NCBI GenBank assembly: GCA_903848465.1
Contig: CAINGK010000076.1
Coordinates: forward strand, 1 to 41,079
Origin: an uncultured Verrucomicrobiota bacterium
GTDB taxonomy: Bacteria; Verrucomicrobiota; Verrucomicrobiia; Verrucomicrobiales; Verrucomicrobiaceae
Direction of reading: 5' to 3'
DNA: 41,079 nucleotides
This document shows positions 40,987 through 41,079 of the stretch, in pieces. A program made the translations under genes and the position numbers. Position 1 is the first letter of the stretch. Every line of letters starts with the position of its first letter. Below the pieces are notes generated by a model that saw nothing but the letters and a program-made list of their open reading frames with translations, made no database searches and was not told where the DNA came from.

Positions 40987-41074
40987 CGCGAATGAGCACG
41001 AATAGCCGCGAATTTTTCACGAATTTCAGAGTTCAGAATTCCTCTGCATTCGCGGTCATTCGTGGCCATTCGCG
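40987..41074. repeat. 27-bp inverted repeat at the window end (family I)
   Basis: CGCGAATGAGCACGAATAGC plus CGCGAAT (40987-41013) faces its reverse complement with three mismatches at 41048-41074. The built-in ATTCGCGG/CATTCGTGG pattern is a common dispersed repeat style. It is 76 bp after the transporter stop. Confidence 0.75.
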
Positions 41075-41079
41075 TTTAA

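Overview
The window reads as a GC-rich chromosome segment from a verrucomicrobium, probably Verrucomicrobiales (Prosthecobacter/Verrucomicrobium-like). The main signs are proteins typical of the Planctomycetes-Verrucomicrobia group: DUF1549/DUF1553 'planctomycete cytochrome' proteins, a Tat-exported DUF1501 protein, PPC-domain and ThuA proteins, an ECF sigma factor of the Rhodopirellula/Verrucomicrobium type, and a FecR-LamG membrane protein. The intergenic DNA carries many palindromic repeat families. The genus is an inference; no rRNA, tRNA or CRISPR was seen.

Layout. 1-813: repeats without a convincing gene. 814-7174: an AT-rich Imm44-like orphan, a secreted TPR-thioredoxin protein, two tandem zinc-ribbon membrane proteins, a ThuA protein, aroE and a third zinc-ribbon protein. 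7475-10181: housekeeping genes infC (apparently starting at AUA), rpe and tadA. 10344-10632: a long inverted repeat. 15742-10821 (minus strand): a translationally coupled ECF sigma factor / FecR-LamG / DUF1549-DUF1553 operon. 15835-18221: a divergent glycosyltransferase and methyltransferase. 18241-24128: an accessory region with a HTH protein, a Toprim primase and a RepA-like helicase, each ORF preceded by 10-bp-phased repeats, then about 0.9 kb of highly structured non-coding DNA, then a REP-associated tyrosine transposase (RAYT) bracketed by its probable REP repeats. 24216-34992: a six-gene plus-strand operon (DUF1549/1553, DUF1501, rhamnogalacturonan lyase, SGNH esterase, PPC protein, unknown exported protein). 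35330-40910: a frameshifted Uma2 gene, a WD40-cytochrome protein, def and a nucleoside MFS transporter.

How the genes may work together. The 24-35 kb operon looks like an exported system for rhamnogalacturonan I (pectin): a PL4-type lyase cuts the backbone and the SGNH esterase may remove acetyl groups, while the DUF1549/DUF1501/PPC proteins form the outer-surface machinery whose biochemistry is not established. The sigma/FecR/DUF1549 operon is probably a second, signal-controlled version. The primase-helicase block with its phased repeats and AT-rich palindrome looks like the replication module of an uncharacterised mobile or formerly mobile replicon; no integrase is visible.

Strongest leads: the AUA start and low-complexity extensions of infC; the RAYT with five related REP elements; the primase-helicase module with phased repeats and a possible origin; a DUF1549/DUF1553 gene carrying three unrelated repeat insertions, all in frame; and the one-base frameshift in uma2.
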